From Brevundimonas sp. Leaf363 (GTDB lineage: Bacteria > Pseudomonadota > Alphaproteobacteria > Caulobacterales > Caulobacteraceae), in contig NZ_LMPZ01000002.1 of NCBI RefSeq assembly GCF_001424025.1, positions 124,001 through 188,000 on the forward strand: a DNA stretch of 64,000 nucleotides, given 5' to 3'. Every line of letters starts with the position of its first letter. Within the stretch, counting starts at the first letter, position 1. Of this stretch, positions 1 through 9,175 are shown in pieces. A program made the position numbers and the translations under genes. The notes beneath the pieces were generated by a model, which saw only the letters and a program-made list of their open reading frames with translations, was not told the origin of the DNA and did not search any database.

Positions 1-1
1 G

Positions 2-211
2 AACAAGATCGACGCCCTGAGCGAAGAAGAGCGTCAGGAGAAGGCAGACGCGCTGGAGGCCGCCGCCGGTCGCCGGCCGTTGCTGGTGTCCGGCGTCTCG
101 GGCGAGGGCACGCGGCCGTTGCTGCGCGCCGCCTGGGGCGAAGTGCTGCGGACACGCGGGCTGGGCGATCCGAGCGCTCCGGCGGCTCAGATCCAGGGAT
201 GGACGCCCTAG
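2..211 (+). CDS. obgE: Obg family GTPase, C-terminal fragment
   Basis: This is the last 69 codons of a GTPase running in from the left edge, ending at TAG 209-211. The first residues read NKID, the G4 guanine-specificity motif, and about 25 residues later VSGVSGEG matches the G5 region. Obg (CgtA in Caulobacter) is an essential ribosome-associated GTPase involved in 50S maturation and growth control. The short tail after G5 is what an alphaproteobacterial Obg looks like; another NKxD GTPase such as EngA is less likely, because there is no KH domain after G5. The N-terminal Obg fold and G1-G3 lie outside the window. In several alphaproteobacteria obgE precedes proBA, but here proBA is 22 kb away on the other strand. 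Confidence 0.8.
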   Translation, partial: NKIDALSEEERQEKADALEAAAGRRPLLVSGVSGEGTRPLLRAAWGEVLRTRGLGDPSAPAAQIQGWTP

Positions 212-347
212 GGGCCAACAGGCTGACGGCTCGGACGCCGGGTCCCCCGCAGCTTCATGGTCGGATTTCCGCCGATGTGTCGCCCGGACAACGCTTTTCA
301 ATGCTAGGCGTTAACGACGGGAACGGTGAAGCTGGAGCCAGAGCCTG

Positions 348-1280
348 ATGCGTCGCTTTCTAGTCTGGTCGGCCCTCGCGGCCCTGGTGGGGTTGATCCT
401 CGCCGGGGGTGGTTACTGGGCCTACTGGAACTTCTACGCCCGGTTCCAGCCGGTGACGATCACCCGCAACCAGGCCGAAATCCAGCGCTTGCTGGACGAG
501 GCTTCGTGGGTGTCGGACGGCGGAGGAGGGCAGCCGCTCTATGTCGTCGGCTATCGCGACAGCGCCTCGACCATGCGCTACGACCGCGAGGAGACGCCCA
601 AGCTGCGAGCTGGGGGCGTCGAGACGCGCGTCATCCTGTTCGCCCGTGACGACCGCGAAGGCCAAGCCCAGTCCACCCCCGCCGAGCGCGCCACGATCGC
701 CGAGCTGTGGCTGACGCGGGACTGGACGCTCTACCAACGCTGGACCGCCACCCCGGCCCGCAACTGGACGGCCGCGGGGATTCCGCAGGCCGACGGCAAC
801 CTGGCCCGCCGCGCCGTGGTCGACGCCAGCCGGCAGTTCAACAACCGCCTGAACGAACTGCTCAGTGGAGCGGGCATCCAGCCGCGCTATCCGATCATCC
901 TGTGGCGCGATCGCGAAGGCTTCCTGAAGGCTTGCGCCTGTTCGGACAGCCGGTCGTGGACCTTCATCCGCGACGACCTCGGCGCGCCGGACCGGATCGA
1001 CCCCGTGACGGCGCAGGACGCGCCCGTGCCCCCCGCGGTCACGCCCGGCGACGGCAGCCCCGAGACGTTGCCCTATCCTAACCTGCCTCCGATCCCCGGC
1101 CAGACGCCGCCGATGCAGCCGGGCCAGACGCAGCCCGTTCCGGCGCTGCCCGGCCAGGTCCAGCCCGGTTCGCCGGCCCAGCCCGGTCAAGCCACGCCGC
1201 GGCCGTCTCGACCGACCCAGCCGTCGGCGCCCCCGTCCGCTCCGGCCCCGCAGAAGTCGGACGACACGACCTTCTTCTAG
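348..1280 (+). CDS. Membrane-anchored protein with proline-rich C-terminus, function unknown
   Basis: I do not recognise a family. Residues 4-26 form one hydrophobic segment after a short basic N-terminus (MRRF), so the protein is probably an inner-membrane anchored periplasmic protein or has an uncleaved signal. The middle (about 35-215) is a mixed globular region with many Trp and Arg residues and a CAC motif near residue 198. From about residue 235 to the end the chain is Pro/Gln rich with repeated PGQ units, typical of a wall-spanning or disordered linker. The start is supported by a GGAG-like site about 12 bases upstream. It ends 11 bp before the convergent kynureninase-like gene. GC and codon use match the neighbours. 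Confidence 0.75.
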   Translation: MRRFLVWSALAALVGLILAGGGYWAYWNFYARFQPVTITRNQAEIQRLLDEASWVSDGGGGQPLYVVGYRDSASTMRYDREETPKLRAGGVETRVILFARDDREGQAQSTPAERATIAELWLTRDWTLYQRWTATPARNWTAAGIPQADGNLARRAVVDASRQFNNRLNELLSGAGIQPRYPIILWRDREGFLKACACSDSRSWTFIRDDLGAPDRIDPVTAQDAPVPPAVTPGDGSPETLPYPNLPPIPGQTPPMQPGQTQPVPALPGQVQPGSPAQPGQATPRPSRPTQPSAPPSAPAPQKSDDTTFF

Positions 1281-1291
1281 GTCGGGATCCT

Positions 1292-2455
1292 TCAGGCGGG
1301 CAGGGCGCGGCGGCAGGCGTCGACCAGCCGGTCGACGTCCGCCGTGTCCTGATAGAGGCCGAAGCCGAAGCGGATGACGTCGTCCCGCACATCGGTCACG
1401 ATCTCGGCCGCCAGCAGGGCCGCACGCCAGCGCTGGGCGTCCGGGTGTCGCAGGGCGAGGAAGCGCGCGCGCGGCGCGTCGCCTTCGACAGAATTGAGCA
1501 CCTCTGCGCCGGCTAGTTCGCCTGCTTCAGGCAAGGCCGACTGGAGCCGCGCCGCCAGGCCGCGCGCATGGTCGGCGACGGCGGCCGTGTTCAACCCGGC
1601 CTCGTCCAGCATCCGTCGCACCGCGTTCAGACGGTAGAGGGCGGTGAAATCCATCGTGGCGCCCCAGAACCGGCCGCCGTCGGTGCGATAGCCGACACCG
1701 CCCGGCGGACCAGCCAGGTCGCCGAACTCGGCGAACCAGCCTGTCACGACCGGTCGCTCGCAGAACCCCGGCGGCGCGTGAAGGAAACACGCGCCTTCGC
1801 CCGCCATGGCGTATTTGTATCCGCCGGAAACGTAGAAGACGCGGTCCGCCACGGCCCTCAGATCGGTCGGGGTCGCCATGAAGCCGTGGTAGCCGTCGAC
1901 CAGGACCCACGGCCCCTCGGGCCGCGCCAGCGCCGCGAGATCCTCGATCCGGTCGAACAGGCCGCCTGTGCGGAAGAAGACCTGACTGACAACGATCCAG
2001 TCGTATGCGCCCCCCCGCGCCGCCTCGACGAACCGCTCGGCGAAGGTGTCGAACGGCTCCAGCGGCACGCGGTGGACTTCGGCCTGGCCGGCTTCGACCC
2101 AGCGGTCGGCCTGACGCCGGAAGCTGTGGAACTCGCCGTCCGTCGACAGGATGCGCACCGGGCGCCGGCCGAAGCCGGAGTGGAGGCGGACCAGGAAGTC
2201 GTGCGTGTTGGGCGCGAAGACGACGCTGTCGGGGTCGGGCAGGTTCAGTTCGGCCGCGACATGACGCTGCGCCTCGGGCAGAACCTCGCCGAAAACCAAA
2301 TCCCATTTGCGATCCGCGTGCCGGTTCGCTTCGTCCCACGCCCGGCCCTGCGCCTCGTAGCTGGCGTCAGGCCACAGGTGATGGCTGTGCGCCGCGAAAT
2401 GCAGTCGCCCGGGCGCCAGGCCCAGGGCGCGCGAGAAGAGGGGCTTGTAGGTCAT
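1292..2455 (-). CDS. Class V aminotransferase-fold PLP enzyme, kynureninase-like
   Basis: A 387-residue fold-type I PLP enzyme. The motif VSGGYKYAMAGEG places the Schiff-base lysine at about K214, and VDGYHGF holds the aspartate (about D187) that contacts the PLP ring nitrogen. Spacing and length fit the class V aminotransferase/kynureninase group, which cleaves or transaminates amino acids. No other tryptophan-degradation gene (kynA, kynB) is nearby, so the substrate cannot be assigned from context; cysteine desulfurase is unlikely because no catalytic Cys loop is apparent. The gene lies on the same strand as secA, 56 bp downstream of it, behind a weak hairpin, and may be read through from secA. 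Confidence 0.8.
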   Translation of the reverse strand: MTYKPLFSRALGLAPGRLHFAAHSHHLWPDASYEAQGRAWDEANRHADRKWDLVFGEVLPEAQRHVAAELNLPDPDSVVFAPNTHDFLVRLHSGFGRRPVRILSTDGEFHSFRRQADRWVEAGQAEVHRVPLEPFDTFAERFVEAARGGAYDWIVVSQVFFRTGGLFDRIEDLAALARPEGPWVLVDGYHGFMATPTDLRAVADRVFYVSGGYKYAMAGEGACFLHAPPGFCERPVVTGWFAEFGDLAGPPGGVGYRTDGGRFWGATMDFTALYRLNAVRRMLDEAGLNTAAVADHARGLAARLQSALPEAGELAGAEVLNSVEGDAPRARFLALRHPDAQRWRAALLAAEIVTDVRDDVIRFGFGLYQDTADVDRLVDACRRALPA

Positions 2456-2479
2456 AGCCCGATGTCTAGCACGCAGCGC

Positions 2480-2502
2480 GCCCTCTCCCAGAGGAAGAGG
2501 GC
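2480..2502 (-). terminator. Weak hairpin between secA and the kynureninase-like gene
   Basis: GCCCTCT and AGAGGGC form a perfect 7-bp stem around a 9-nt loop just downstream of the secA stop codon. There is no clear T-run on the secA-sense side, so it may only attenuate or stabilise the 3' end. Confidence 0.4.
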
Positions 2503-2511
2503 GGCCCAGCC

Positions 2512-5400
2512 TTAGACCAGCGCGCCGTGGCAGTGCTTGAACTTGCGGCCCGAACCGCAGGGGCAGTTGGCGTTGCGGCCGGTGTTCTGCCAGCCGGCGG
2601 GCAGCATCTCGACCGGAAGGCGGCTGCGGGCGTCACCCTCCAGCGCCTGTTCGGGCAGCTGGGCGCCGGGGTTGGCCATCTCGTTCTCGCCGGTGCCCGG
2701 GTTCAGGTGAATCTCCTGGAACTCGGGCAGTTCGGGCGGGGCCTCGAAGCGGAACTCCACCGTCATCAGCCAGCGCGTCACATCGTGGCGCAGTTCGTAG
2801 AGCAGGGTCTCGAACAGGCTGAAGGCCTCGGTCTTGTACTCGTTCAGCGGGTCGCGCTGGCCGTATCCGCGTAGACCGATGACGCCGCGCAGGTGGTCCA
2901 GGTGGACCAGATGCTCGCGCCACTTCATGTCGATCATCTGCAGCATGAACTGCTTCTCGAGGCCGCGCGTACGCTCCTCGCCCAGCACGCCCAGGCGCTC
3001 GGAGGCGCGGGCGTCGGCCGCTTCGACCAGACGCTCCTCGATCTCTTCGTTGGACACGCCTTCCTCGGCGGCCCAGTCGGCCAGGGGCAGCTCCAGGCCC
3101 AGCTCGCCACGGACCTTCTCGTCCAGACCGGCGATGTCCCACTGCTCGGCATAGGCCTTGGGCGGCATGTAACGCTCGACCAGGTCCGAGATCACATCAC
3201 GGCGGAACTCGGCGACCAGTTCGGACAGGTCCGTCGCGTCCATGAACTCCTGGCGCTGCTCGAACACGGCCTTGCGCTGGTCGTTCACGACGTCGTCGTA
3301 CTTCAGCAGGTTCTTGCGGATGTCGTAGTTGCGGGTCTCGACGCGCTTCTGGGCGGTCTCGATGGCGCGGTTCAGCCAGGGGTGGGTGATCGCCTCGCCC
3401 TCGGCCACGCCGAAGGAGCGCATGATCGAGTCCAGACGCTCGCCGGCGAAGATCCGCAGCAGGTCGTCCTCGCAGGACAGGTAGAATTTCGACGTGCCGG
3501 GATCGCCCTGACGGCCGGTGCGGCCGCGCAGCTGGTTGTCGATCCGGCGGCTTTCGTGACGCTCGGTGCCCAGCACGAACAGACCGCCGGCGGCCAGCGC
3601 CTTTTCCTTCTGGACGGCGATGTCGGCCTTCAGGCGCGCCTCTTCGGCCGCTTCCATCTCAGGCGTGACGGCGACCGCCAGGTTGCGCTGGTCGAGCCGC
3701 CATTTGGCGACGCGCATTTCCAGGTTGCCGCCCAGCTGGATGTCGGTGCCGCGGCCGGCCATGTTTGTGGCGATGGTCACCGCCCCCGGCAGGCCCGCGT
3801 CGGCGACGATGTAGGCTTCCAGCTCATGCTGGCGGGCGTTCAGGACGCTGTGCGGAATGCCGCGACCCTTGACCGTCTCGATGTCGAAGGCGTCGGGCTT
3901 CAGGGCGTTGAACTGTTTGCGCGCGGCGAAGCGGGTCTTTTCGTCGTCCGAACGCATGGCGTCGCCGATGGCCCGGTGCTCGGGCTTCAGCGTCCGCTTC
4001 TCGACCTCGTAGGCGTAGGTGTTCAGCAGTTCCGACAGCTGCTCCGACTTCTCGATCGAGACGGTGCCGACCAGGATCGGCTGGCCGTTGACGTGGCAGT
4101 CGGCGATCTGGTGCGCGATGGCCTGATTCTTCTCGGCGAAGGTCCGATAGACCTCGTCGTCGTAGTCGATGCGCTGGATCGGGCGGTTGGTCGGAACCTC
4201 CAGCACGTCCATCTTGTAGATGTCGTTGAACTCCTGCGCCTCGGTGGCGGCCGTGCCGGTCATGCCCGACAGCTTTTCGTAGAGGCGGAAGTAATTCTGG
4301 ATGGTGACCGAGGCCAGGGTCTGGTTCTCGGGCTGGACCTTGACGTCTTCCTTGGCCTCGATGGCCTGGTGCAGGCCTTCGGACAGGCGCCGGCCGGTCA
4401 TCATGCGACCCGTGAACTCATCGATCAGGACGACCTCGCCGCCCTTGATGATGTAGTCCTTGTCGCGCTGGTACAGGGTGTTGGCCCGCAGCGCCTGGTT
4501 CACGTGGTGCACCAGCGATACGTTGGCCGCGTCGTAAAGGTCGGTCGTGTCGGCGGCGAAGTAGCCGCCCTTTTCGAGCATCTGCTCGATCTTCTCGGAC
4601 CCTTCCTCGCTCAGCAGCGCCTGCTTCTGCTTTTCGTCGAGGTCGTAGGTGGCCTTGTCGACGATCAGCTGTTTCACCAGGCCGTCGACGATCTTGTAGA
4701 GTTCGGACCGATCTTCGGTCGGGCCGGAAATGATCAGCGGGGTGCGCGCCTCGTCGACCAGGATGGAGTCGACCTCGTCGACGATGGCGAAGTTGTGGGG
4801 GCGCTGCACCATCTCGGACCGGTCGTAGACCAGGTTGTCGCGCAGATAGTCGAAGCCGAATTCGTTGTTGGTGCCGTAGGTGATGTCGGCGGTGTAGGCC
4901 GCCTGGCGCTGGCCCTGGCTCAGGCCGTTCACGATCACGCCGACGTCCAGACCCAGGAAGCGATAGACGCGGCCCATCCATTCGGCGTCGCGCTTGGCCA
5001 GATAGTCGTTGACCGTGATGACGTGCACGCCCTTGCCGGTCAGGGCGTTCAGATAGGCCGGGGCGATGGCGACCAGGGTCTTGCCCTCGCCGGTGCGCAT
5101 CTCGGCGATGCCGCCTTCGTGCAGGATCATGCCGCCGGTCAGCTGCACGTCGTACTGGCGCTGGCCCAGGACGCGCTTGGACGCCTCGCGGGCGACGGCG
5201 AACGCCTCGTTGACCAGCTTGTCCAGCTTCTCGCCCGCCGCCAGGCGGTCGCGGAAGGCCTGGGTCATCATCCGCAGCTCATCGTCGCTCAGCGCCGCGA
5301 ACTTGGGCTCCAGAGCGTTGATGGCCTGAACTTGGCCCATGAAGTCCTTGACCTTGCGGTCATTGGAGGACCCGAAGATTTTCCTGGCGAAGCCGAGCAT
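2512..5400 (-). CDS. secA: Preprotein translocase ATPase SecA
   Basis: A 962-residue motor ATPase that drives unfolded preproteins through SecYEG at the inner membrane. Walker A is MRTGEGKT at residues 101-108; the DEVD box ([17 protein letters not shown]) and the helicase motif NMAGRGTDI follow, then the helical scaffold and wing. The C-terminus carries the SEC-C zinc motif [14 protein letters not shown] that binds SecB and phospholipid. Length is slightly above E. coli SecA (901), usual for alphaproteobacteria. It is divergent from a PpiC lipoprotein, with a 281-bp gap. A TTGACA promoter candidate far upstream would give a leader of about 185 nt. Confidence 0.98.
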   Translation of the reverse strand: MLGFARKIFGSSNDRKVKDFMGQVQAINALEPKFAALSDDELRMMTQAFRDRLAAGEKLDKLVNEAFAVAREASKRVLGQRQYDVQLTGGMILHEGGIAEMRTGEGKTLVAIAPAYLNALTGKGVHVITVNDYLAKRDAEWMGRVYRFLGLDVGVIVNGLSQGQRQAAYTADITYGTNNEFGFDYLRDNLVYDRSEMVQRPHNFAIVDEVDSILVDEARTPLIISGPTEDRSELYKIVDGLVKQLIVDKATYDLDEKQKQALLSEEGSEKIEQMLEKGGYFAADTTDLYDAANVSLVHHVNQALRANTLYQRDKDYIIKGGEVVLIDEFTGRMMTGRRLSEGLHQAIEAKEDVKVQPENQTLASVTIQNYFRLYEKLSGMTGTAATEAQEFNDIYKMDVLEVPTNRPIQRIDYDDEVYRTFAEKNQAIAHQIADCHVNGQPILVGTVSIEKSEQLSELLNTYAYEVEKRTLKPEHRAIGDAMRSDDEKTRFAARKQFNALKPDAFDIETVKGRGIPHSVLNARQHELEAYIVADAGLPGAVTIATNMAGRGTDIQLGGNLEMRVAKWRLDQRNLAVAVTPEMEAAEEARLKADIAVQKEKALAAGGLFVLGTERHESRRIDNQLRGRTGRQGDPGTSKFYLSCEDDLLRIFAGERLDSIMRSFGVAEGEAITHPWLNRAIETAQKRVETRNYDIRKNLLKYDDVVNDQRKAVFEQRQEFMDATDLSELVAEFRRDVISDLVERYMPPKAYAEQWDIAGLDEKVRGELGLELPLADWAAEEGVSNEEIEERLVEAADARASERLGVLGEERTRGLEKQFMLQMIDMKWREHLVHLDHLRGVIGLRGYGQRDPLNEYKTEAFSLFETLLYELRHDVTRWLMTVEFRFEAPPELPEFQEIHLNPGTGENEMANPGAQLPEQALEGDARSRLPVEMLPAGWQNTGRNANCPCGSGRKFKHCHGALV

Positions 5401-5589
5401 GGGGAAGTTTACCGGTGGACGTGCGCGAGCAGCGAGGATGCGGGCTCTGGGCAGGCGAAGGGACAGGTCCCGAAAGGGCGGCGATCAAACGCCGTTGAGA
5501 GGTCCGAACCGAGGGCGGCCCGACGCCCGAAAGACGGAGCAAGAGGGCCGCGCGAACGATCGAAAACCCCTCGACTTGGGCGCAGGCGG

Positions 5590-5618
5590 GACTTAAGCAC
5601 CGACCCTATCCCTGTCAA
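5590..5618 (-). promoter_or_regulatory. Candidate housekeeping promoter for secA
   Basis: Read on the minus strand there is a perfect TTGACA (5618-5613), and after 13-17 nt the sequence GCTTAAGTC. This resembles the Caulobacter sigma-73 pattern TTGACGS-N10-14-GCTANAWC with two or three mismatches in the -10. It points towards secA. Promoter identity is inferred from sequence alone. Confidence 0.4.
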
Positions 5619-5681
5619 CGCAAGGGGCTTTCACAGCCCCGCGCGCCGGGGCTTTCCGGGCCGCTTATGGAGCGACGCCGC

Positions 5682-6620
5682 ATGACGCCAAACAGCCGCA
5701 TCGCCTCGATTTTGATGGCCAGCCTTCTGGTCTTGACCGCCTGCGGACGCGGTGGCGGCGACGAGCGTGCGCCCGAACCGAACGATCGTGCGGTGGCCAA
5801 GGTGCAGGACCAGACGATCTGGGCCTCCGACGTCAAGCGCGAGGCGGTGGCGCAGGGGCTGATCGGCGAAGGCGAGCCGCTGGATGTCACCTCCGACCTG
5901 TTCCGCCGCGTCCTGGACGAGGTGATCGACCAGAAGCTGCTGGCGCGCGAGGCCGAGCGGCGGGGCCTGGACAACTCCCCCCTGGCCGAGCGCCGGCTGC
6001 AGGCGACGCGCGAACGCATCCTGGGCGACATGCTGGTGGAGACCGTGGTGAACGGCGCCATTTCGGACCAGGCGGTGCAGACGCTGTATCAAGAGCAGCT
6101 GCGCCTGGCCCGCACGTCGGAAGAGATCCGCGTGCGCCTGATCCTGTCGCGCACCAAGCCCGAGGCCGACGCCGTCATCGGCATCCTGGGTCAGGGCGCC
6201 AGCTTCGAGGCCGTCGCCATGGAGCGGTCGGTGGATGAGGCGACGCGCTTCTCGGGCGGCGACCTGGGCTATTCGACGCTGGACGTCATGCCCCAGGCCT
6301 ACGCCAACGCCCTGCGCGACCGTCCTGCCGGCTCTACGGTCGGCCCGTTCCAGACCGAAGGCGGCTGGGCCGTCCTGCGCGTCGAGGATCGCCGCAAGGA
6401 AAGCCCGCCCACGCTGGAGCAGGCCCGCCCCCAGATCGTGCGCTATCTGACCTATGAAGGCGTGCGGCGATTGCTGGAGCAACTGCGCGGCAAGGCCAAG
6501 GTCGATGTCATGCTGTCGGCCGACGGCGCGGCCCCGGCGCAGGAGCCCGCCTCGGCGCCCGCCGCCGCCCCGCCGTCGCAGGTCGCTCAGCCCGCCCCCG
6601 CCGGAACGCCCGCCCAATGA
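5682..6620 (+). CDS. PpiC/parvulin-type peptidyl-prolyl isomerase lipoprotein
   Basis: A SurA/PrsA-like foldase expected on the periplasmic side. I choose ATG 5682 over ATG 5667 because GGAG at 5669-5672 sits 9 nt before it and no site precedes the earlier one. The N-terminus then reads as a lipoprotein signal ending in the lipobox LTAC, so the mature protein would be lipid-anchored at Cys. After a SurA-N-like helical part (about 30-130) comes a parvulin domain (about 135-245, including SGGDLGYSTLDVMPQAYANAL). The last 40 residues are Ala/Pro rich and low in complexity. The gene is divergent from secA, which fits a shared secretion/folding role, and overlaps argJ by 4 bp (ATGA). Confidence 0.88.
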   Translation: MTPNSRIASILMASLLVLTACGRGGGDERAPEPNDRAVAKVQDQTIWASDVKREAVAQGLIGEGEPLDVTSDLFRRVLDEVIDQKLLAREAERRGLDNSPLAERRLQATRERILGDMLVETVVNGAISDQAVQTLYQEQLRLARTSEEIRVRLILSRTKPEADAVIGILGQGASFEAVAMERSVDEATRFSGGDLGYSTLDVMPQAYANALRDRPAGSTVGPFQTEGGWAVLRVEDRRKESPPTLEQARPQIVRYLTYEGVRRLLEQLRGKAKVDVMLSADGAAPAQEPASAPAAAPPSQVAQPAPAGTPAQ

Positions 6621-8026
6621 CGCGCACGCCCAATCGTGTGACCCGCGCCGGCCAGAAGATCGAATCCGCCATCGAAAAGGCGCTCGATCCGCTCGCCACC
6701 GCCATCAAGGGCGCGACGCAAGCCAAGCCGAAGGCGGACGCGCCCCCCCCGCCGCCCGCCGCCGGCAAGCCGGGCTTGGCGATCTCGCCGCTGGCGGTCC
6801 CACTGCCGAAGTTCAAGCCGATCGGCGGCGTCGACATCGCGACGGCCCAGGCCGGCTTCTACAAGCACGAACGCGACGACCTTGTGGTGTTCCGCTTCGC
6901 GCGCGGCACGACCTGCGCCGGGGTCCTGACCAAGCACAAGGTGGGCTCGGCGCCGGTCGACTGGTGCCGCCGGCATCTGGACGCGGCCGATGGCGGCGGC
7001 GACGTGCGGGCTCTGGTGGTCAACGCGGGCTGCGCCAACGCCTTCACCGGCAAGCCGGGCGCCGATGCGGCCCGGCGCACCGCCTCTGAGGTCGCCAAGC
7101 GGATCGGCTGTCGCCAGCGCGACGTCATGCTGGCCTCCACCGGCGTCATCGGCGTGGTGCTGGACGACAAGAAGATCGCCGCCCGGCTGAACGCCGTCGA
7201 GGCCGCGCTGGACGGCGACACGCCCCCGGCCGAGCAGTGGATCGCCGCCGCGCGCGGCATCATGACGACCGACACCTTCCCCAAGGGGGCGGTCGCTGAA
7301 TGCGAGATCGACGGCGCCAAGGTGCGCATCGCCGGCATCGCCAAGGGCTCGGGCATGATCGCGCCGGACATGGCGACCATGCTGGCCTTCATCGTCACCG
7401 ACGCCGCCATTTCTCCGCCGGTGCTGAAAGCGCTGCTGGGGCTGCACGTCCGCACCACCTTCAACTCGGTGACGGTGGACGGCGACACCTCGACCAACGA
7501 CACCTGCCTGATGTTCGCCACCGGCGCCTCGGCCGCGCCGAGGATCACGCGCGTCGGCGACCGGCGGCTGAAGGACTTCTCGGCCGCGCTGGATAAGGTG
7601 ATGCTGAACCTGGCGCACCAGCTGGTTCGCGACGGCGAGGGCGCGACCAAGTTCGTGCGGATCACGGTCGACGGCGCCGCCAGCCCGGCCTCGGCCCGCA
7701 AGCTGGCCAAGTCGATCGCCGACAGCCCCCTGGTCAAGACCGCCATCGCCGGCGAGGACGCCAACTGGGGCCGTGTCGTCATGGCGGTCGGCAAGACCGA
7801 GGAACCGGTCGACCGAGACCGTCTGGCCATCAAGTTCGGTCCCAATCAGGCCGCCATCGACGGCGCCCCGGCCCCGAACTACTCCGAGGCCAAGATGAGC
7901 GCATACATGAAGCGCCCCGAGATCGAGATCACCGTCGACGTCGGCTCAGGCCGCGCCTCGGCGACCGTCTGGACCTGCGATCTGACCAAGGGCTACATCG
8001 AGATCAACGGCGACTATCGCAGCTGA
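6617..8026 (+). CDS. argJ: Bifunctional ornithine acetyltransferase / N-acetylglutamate synthase
   Basis: ArgJ transfers acetyl from N-acetylornithine to glutamate in the cyclic arginine pathway; many ArgJ proteins also use acetyl-CoA. The autoprocessing site is visible as MIAPDMATMLAF, with the nucleophilic threonine at about T254, where the precursor splits into alpha and beta chains. The oxyanion threonine region STGVIG is at about 174-179. At 469 residues it is about 60 longer than usual; the extra is an N-terminal Ala/Pro/Lys-rich extension (1-60) before the conserved start of the fold, so translation might begin further in. It overlaps the foldase gene by 4 bp, implying translational coupling. 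Confidence 0.95.
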   Translation: MTRTPNRVTRAGQKIESAIEKALDPLATAIKGATQAKPKADAPPPPPAAGKPGLAISPLAVPLPKFKPIGGVDIATAQAGFYKHERDDLVVFRFARGTTCAGVLTKHKVGSAPVDWCRRHLDAADGGGDVRALVVNAGCANAFTGKPGADAARRTASEVAKRIGCRQRDVMLASTGVIGVVLDDKKIAARLNAVEAALDGDTPPAEQWIAAARGIMTTDTFPKGAVAECEIDGAKVRIAGIAKGSGMIAPDMATMLAFIVTDAAISPPVLKALLGLHVRTTFNSVTVDGDTSTNDTCLMFATGASAAPRITRVGDRRLKDFSAALDKVMLNLAHQLVRDGEGATKFVRITVDGAASPASARKLAKSIADSPLVKTAIAGEDANWGRVVMAVGKTEEPVDRDRLAIKFGPNQAAIDGAPAPNYSEAKMSAYMKRPEIEITVDVGSGRASATVWTCDLTKGYIEINGDYRS

Positions 8027-8047
8027 TTTCGTGGTAAGTTGCGGGGC

Positions 8048-8284
8048 ATGAGCGCCAAGCCTAAGCCTGAAGTCGACCCATATGCCGATGAGACGAGCCC
8101 TTTCGTCGGCAAGGCGCTGTGGGATGACCTGGACAGCGACAATCCCTCTCCCGAAGCCATCGCCTGGGCGCGGCGTCAGCATGAGAAGGCGCTGGCCGAC
8201 CCCCGGCCGCCGCTGACGTCTGAGCAGCTTGGTCTCAACCTGCTCGCGCGTCATGAGGCGCGCCTGAAGCGGGACCAGGCTTGA
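8048..8284 (+). CDS. Small antitoxin-like protein paired with a ParE-type toxin
   Basis: A 78-residue charged protein immediately ahead of a RelE/ParE-like toxin, with which it overlaps (TTGA at 8281-8284). That arrangement is the main reason to call it an antitoxin. I see no clear ribbon-helix-helix signature; the middle is acidic (WDDLDSDNPSPEAIAWARR) and the C-terminus is helical and basic (LLARHEARLKRDQA). An in-frame TTG at 8039 would add three residues; ATG 8048 is preferred. Family assignment is uncertain. Confidence 0.6.
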   Translation: MSAKPKPEVDPYADETSPFVGKALWDDLDSDNPSPEAIAWARRQHEKALADPRPPLTSEQLGLNLLARHEARLKRDQA

Positions 8285-8517
8285 GCCGCCGGCTCGTATT
8301 TCTGCCCAGCGCCGAGTTCGATTTTGCGATGGCCTATGATGTCATCGCTCAGGACTCACCGCGAGCTGCGTTGCGGTTCGTCGAAGACATCCGCCGACGC
8401 TGTGAGGCTCTGACCGATTTTCCACGCATGGGACGTCCACTGGACGATGTGGTCTACCGCATCTTCTTCGACCGGCGCGCAACTGTCCTCTATGCCTTCG
8501 ATGAAGAGACCGTCTAG
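8281..8517 (+). CDS. RelE/ParE-family toxin, apparently truncated by an amber codon
   Basis: The 78 residues follow the ParE/RelE plan: an N-terminal strand (RLVFLPSAEFDF), two helices (about 20-45), then the DFPRMGRPLDD turn and strands VYRIFFDRRATVLYAFDEETV. Family members end with one more strand of the type V-x-V-L-R-I-L-H-G. Here TAG at 8515-8517 stops the protein just before it, yet the same frame continues VSALRYLGQAF to TGA at 8551-8553. That tail fits the missing strand, and its TGA overlaps the ATG of mutT. A single base change seems to have cut the toxin. The start is TTG, overlapping the antitoxin stop. Confidence 0.7.
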   Translation: MSRRLVFLPSAEFDFAMAYDVIAQDSPRAALRFVEDIRRRCEALTDFPRMGRPLDDVVYRIFFDRRATVLYAFDEETV

Positions 8518-8552
8518 GTCTCAGCATTGCGATATCTTGGCCAAGCCTTCTG

Positions 8553-8957
8553 ATGACCATCCCAACCGTCCTCGTCGTCGCCGTCGCCCTGGTGGACGTG
8601 GATGGTCGCGTGTTGATCGCCAAACGGCCGGAGGGCAAGTCGCTGGCCGGACTGTGGGAGTTCCCCGGCGGCAAGGTGGAGTCGGGCGAGCGGCCGGAAG
8701 CGGCCCTGATCCGCGAGTTGAAGGAAGAGCTGGGCATCGATGTGAACGAGGCCTGCCTGGCGCCGTTCGTTTTTGCCAGCCACGCTTACGATTCGTTTCA
8801 CCTGTTGATGCCACTATACCTGTGCCGGCGCTGGTCCGGCATGGTCGTGGCGAAAGAGCACGCGGCCCTGGCCTGGGTGAAGCCGAACGCACTGTCGGAC
8901 TATCCCATGCCGCCCGCCGATGAACCGCTGGTCGCCTGGCTGCGCGACTTGCTCTGA
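8553..8957 (+). CDS. mutT: MutT-type Nudix hydrolase, 8-oxo-dGTP diphosphatase
   Basis: A 134-residue Nudix protein. The box is complete at residues 40-62 (GKVESGERPEAALIRELKEE), giving the G-x5-E-x7-REUxEExGU pattern that binds the catalytic metal. Together with the GLWEFPGG segment just before it and the length, this matches MutT proteins that remove 8-oxo-dGTP from the nucleotide pool and prevent A:T to C:G transversions. Its ATG overlaps the TGA that would end the full-length upstream toxin, so it may once have been translationally coupled to it. A lone Flp pilin follows after 19 bp. Confidence 0.9.
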   Translation: MTIPTVLVVAVALVDVDGRVLIAKRPEGKSLAGLWEFPGGKVESGERPEAALIRELKEELGIDVNEACLAPFVFASHAYDSFHLLMPLYLCRRWSGMVVAKEHAALAWVKPNALSDYPMPPADEPLVAWLRDLL

Positions 8958-8976
8958 CGCCTGGGGGAGGGCGCCG

Positions 8977-9156
8977 ATGCGAAGGCTGATCGCCCGTTTC
9001 GCCCGCGATGAAAGCGGCGCCACCGCCATCGAGTACGGCCTCATCCTGGCGCTGATGTTTCTGGTCATCCTGGGCGCGCTGACGGCCTTCGGCGGCACGT
9101 CCAGCGGCATCTTCAACACGGCGATGAATACCCTGCGGGCGGCGATGGGGGGCTAG
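8977..9156 (+). CDS. Flp-family type IVb pilin (lone copy)
   Basis: A 59-residue pilin precursor. The leader MRRLIARFARDESG ends at the prepilin peptidase site G|ATAIEY, with Glu at position 5 of the mature form followed by the hydrophobic helix GLILALMFLVILGAL. ATG 8977 is chosen because GGGGGAGG (8963-8970) precedes it at good spacing; an ORF upstream in frame lacks such a site. Compared with the two pilins near 37.5-38 kb, the leader-proximal motif is the same but the mature C-terminus differs (Asn/Thr-rich, no cysteine). It lies behind mutT without other pilus genes, so it may be a minor pilin or a paralogue. Confidence 0.9.
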   Translation: MRRLIARFARDESGATAIEYGLILALMFLVILGALTAFGGTSSGIFNTAMNTLRAAMGG

Positions 9157-9175
9157 TCAGCCGCCCCTCCCACGT

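Noticed and set aside
5360..5542. SecM-like leader peptide upstream of secA (60-codon ORF)
   Set aside because: It has no signal peptide or arrest-like end and overlaps the secA coding region in another frame.
2893..5685. 930-codon ORF antisense to secA (and a similar 952-codon ORF antisense to gltB at 14053-16911)
   Set aside because: Long open antisense frames are expected at this GC with strong third-position bias; the translations are repetitive Ala/Gly/Asp/Val-rich and show no domain.
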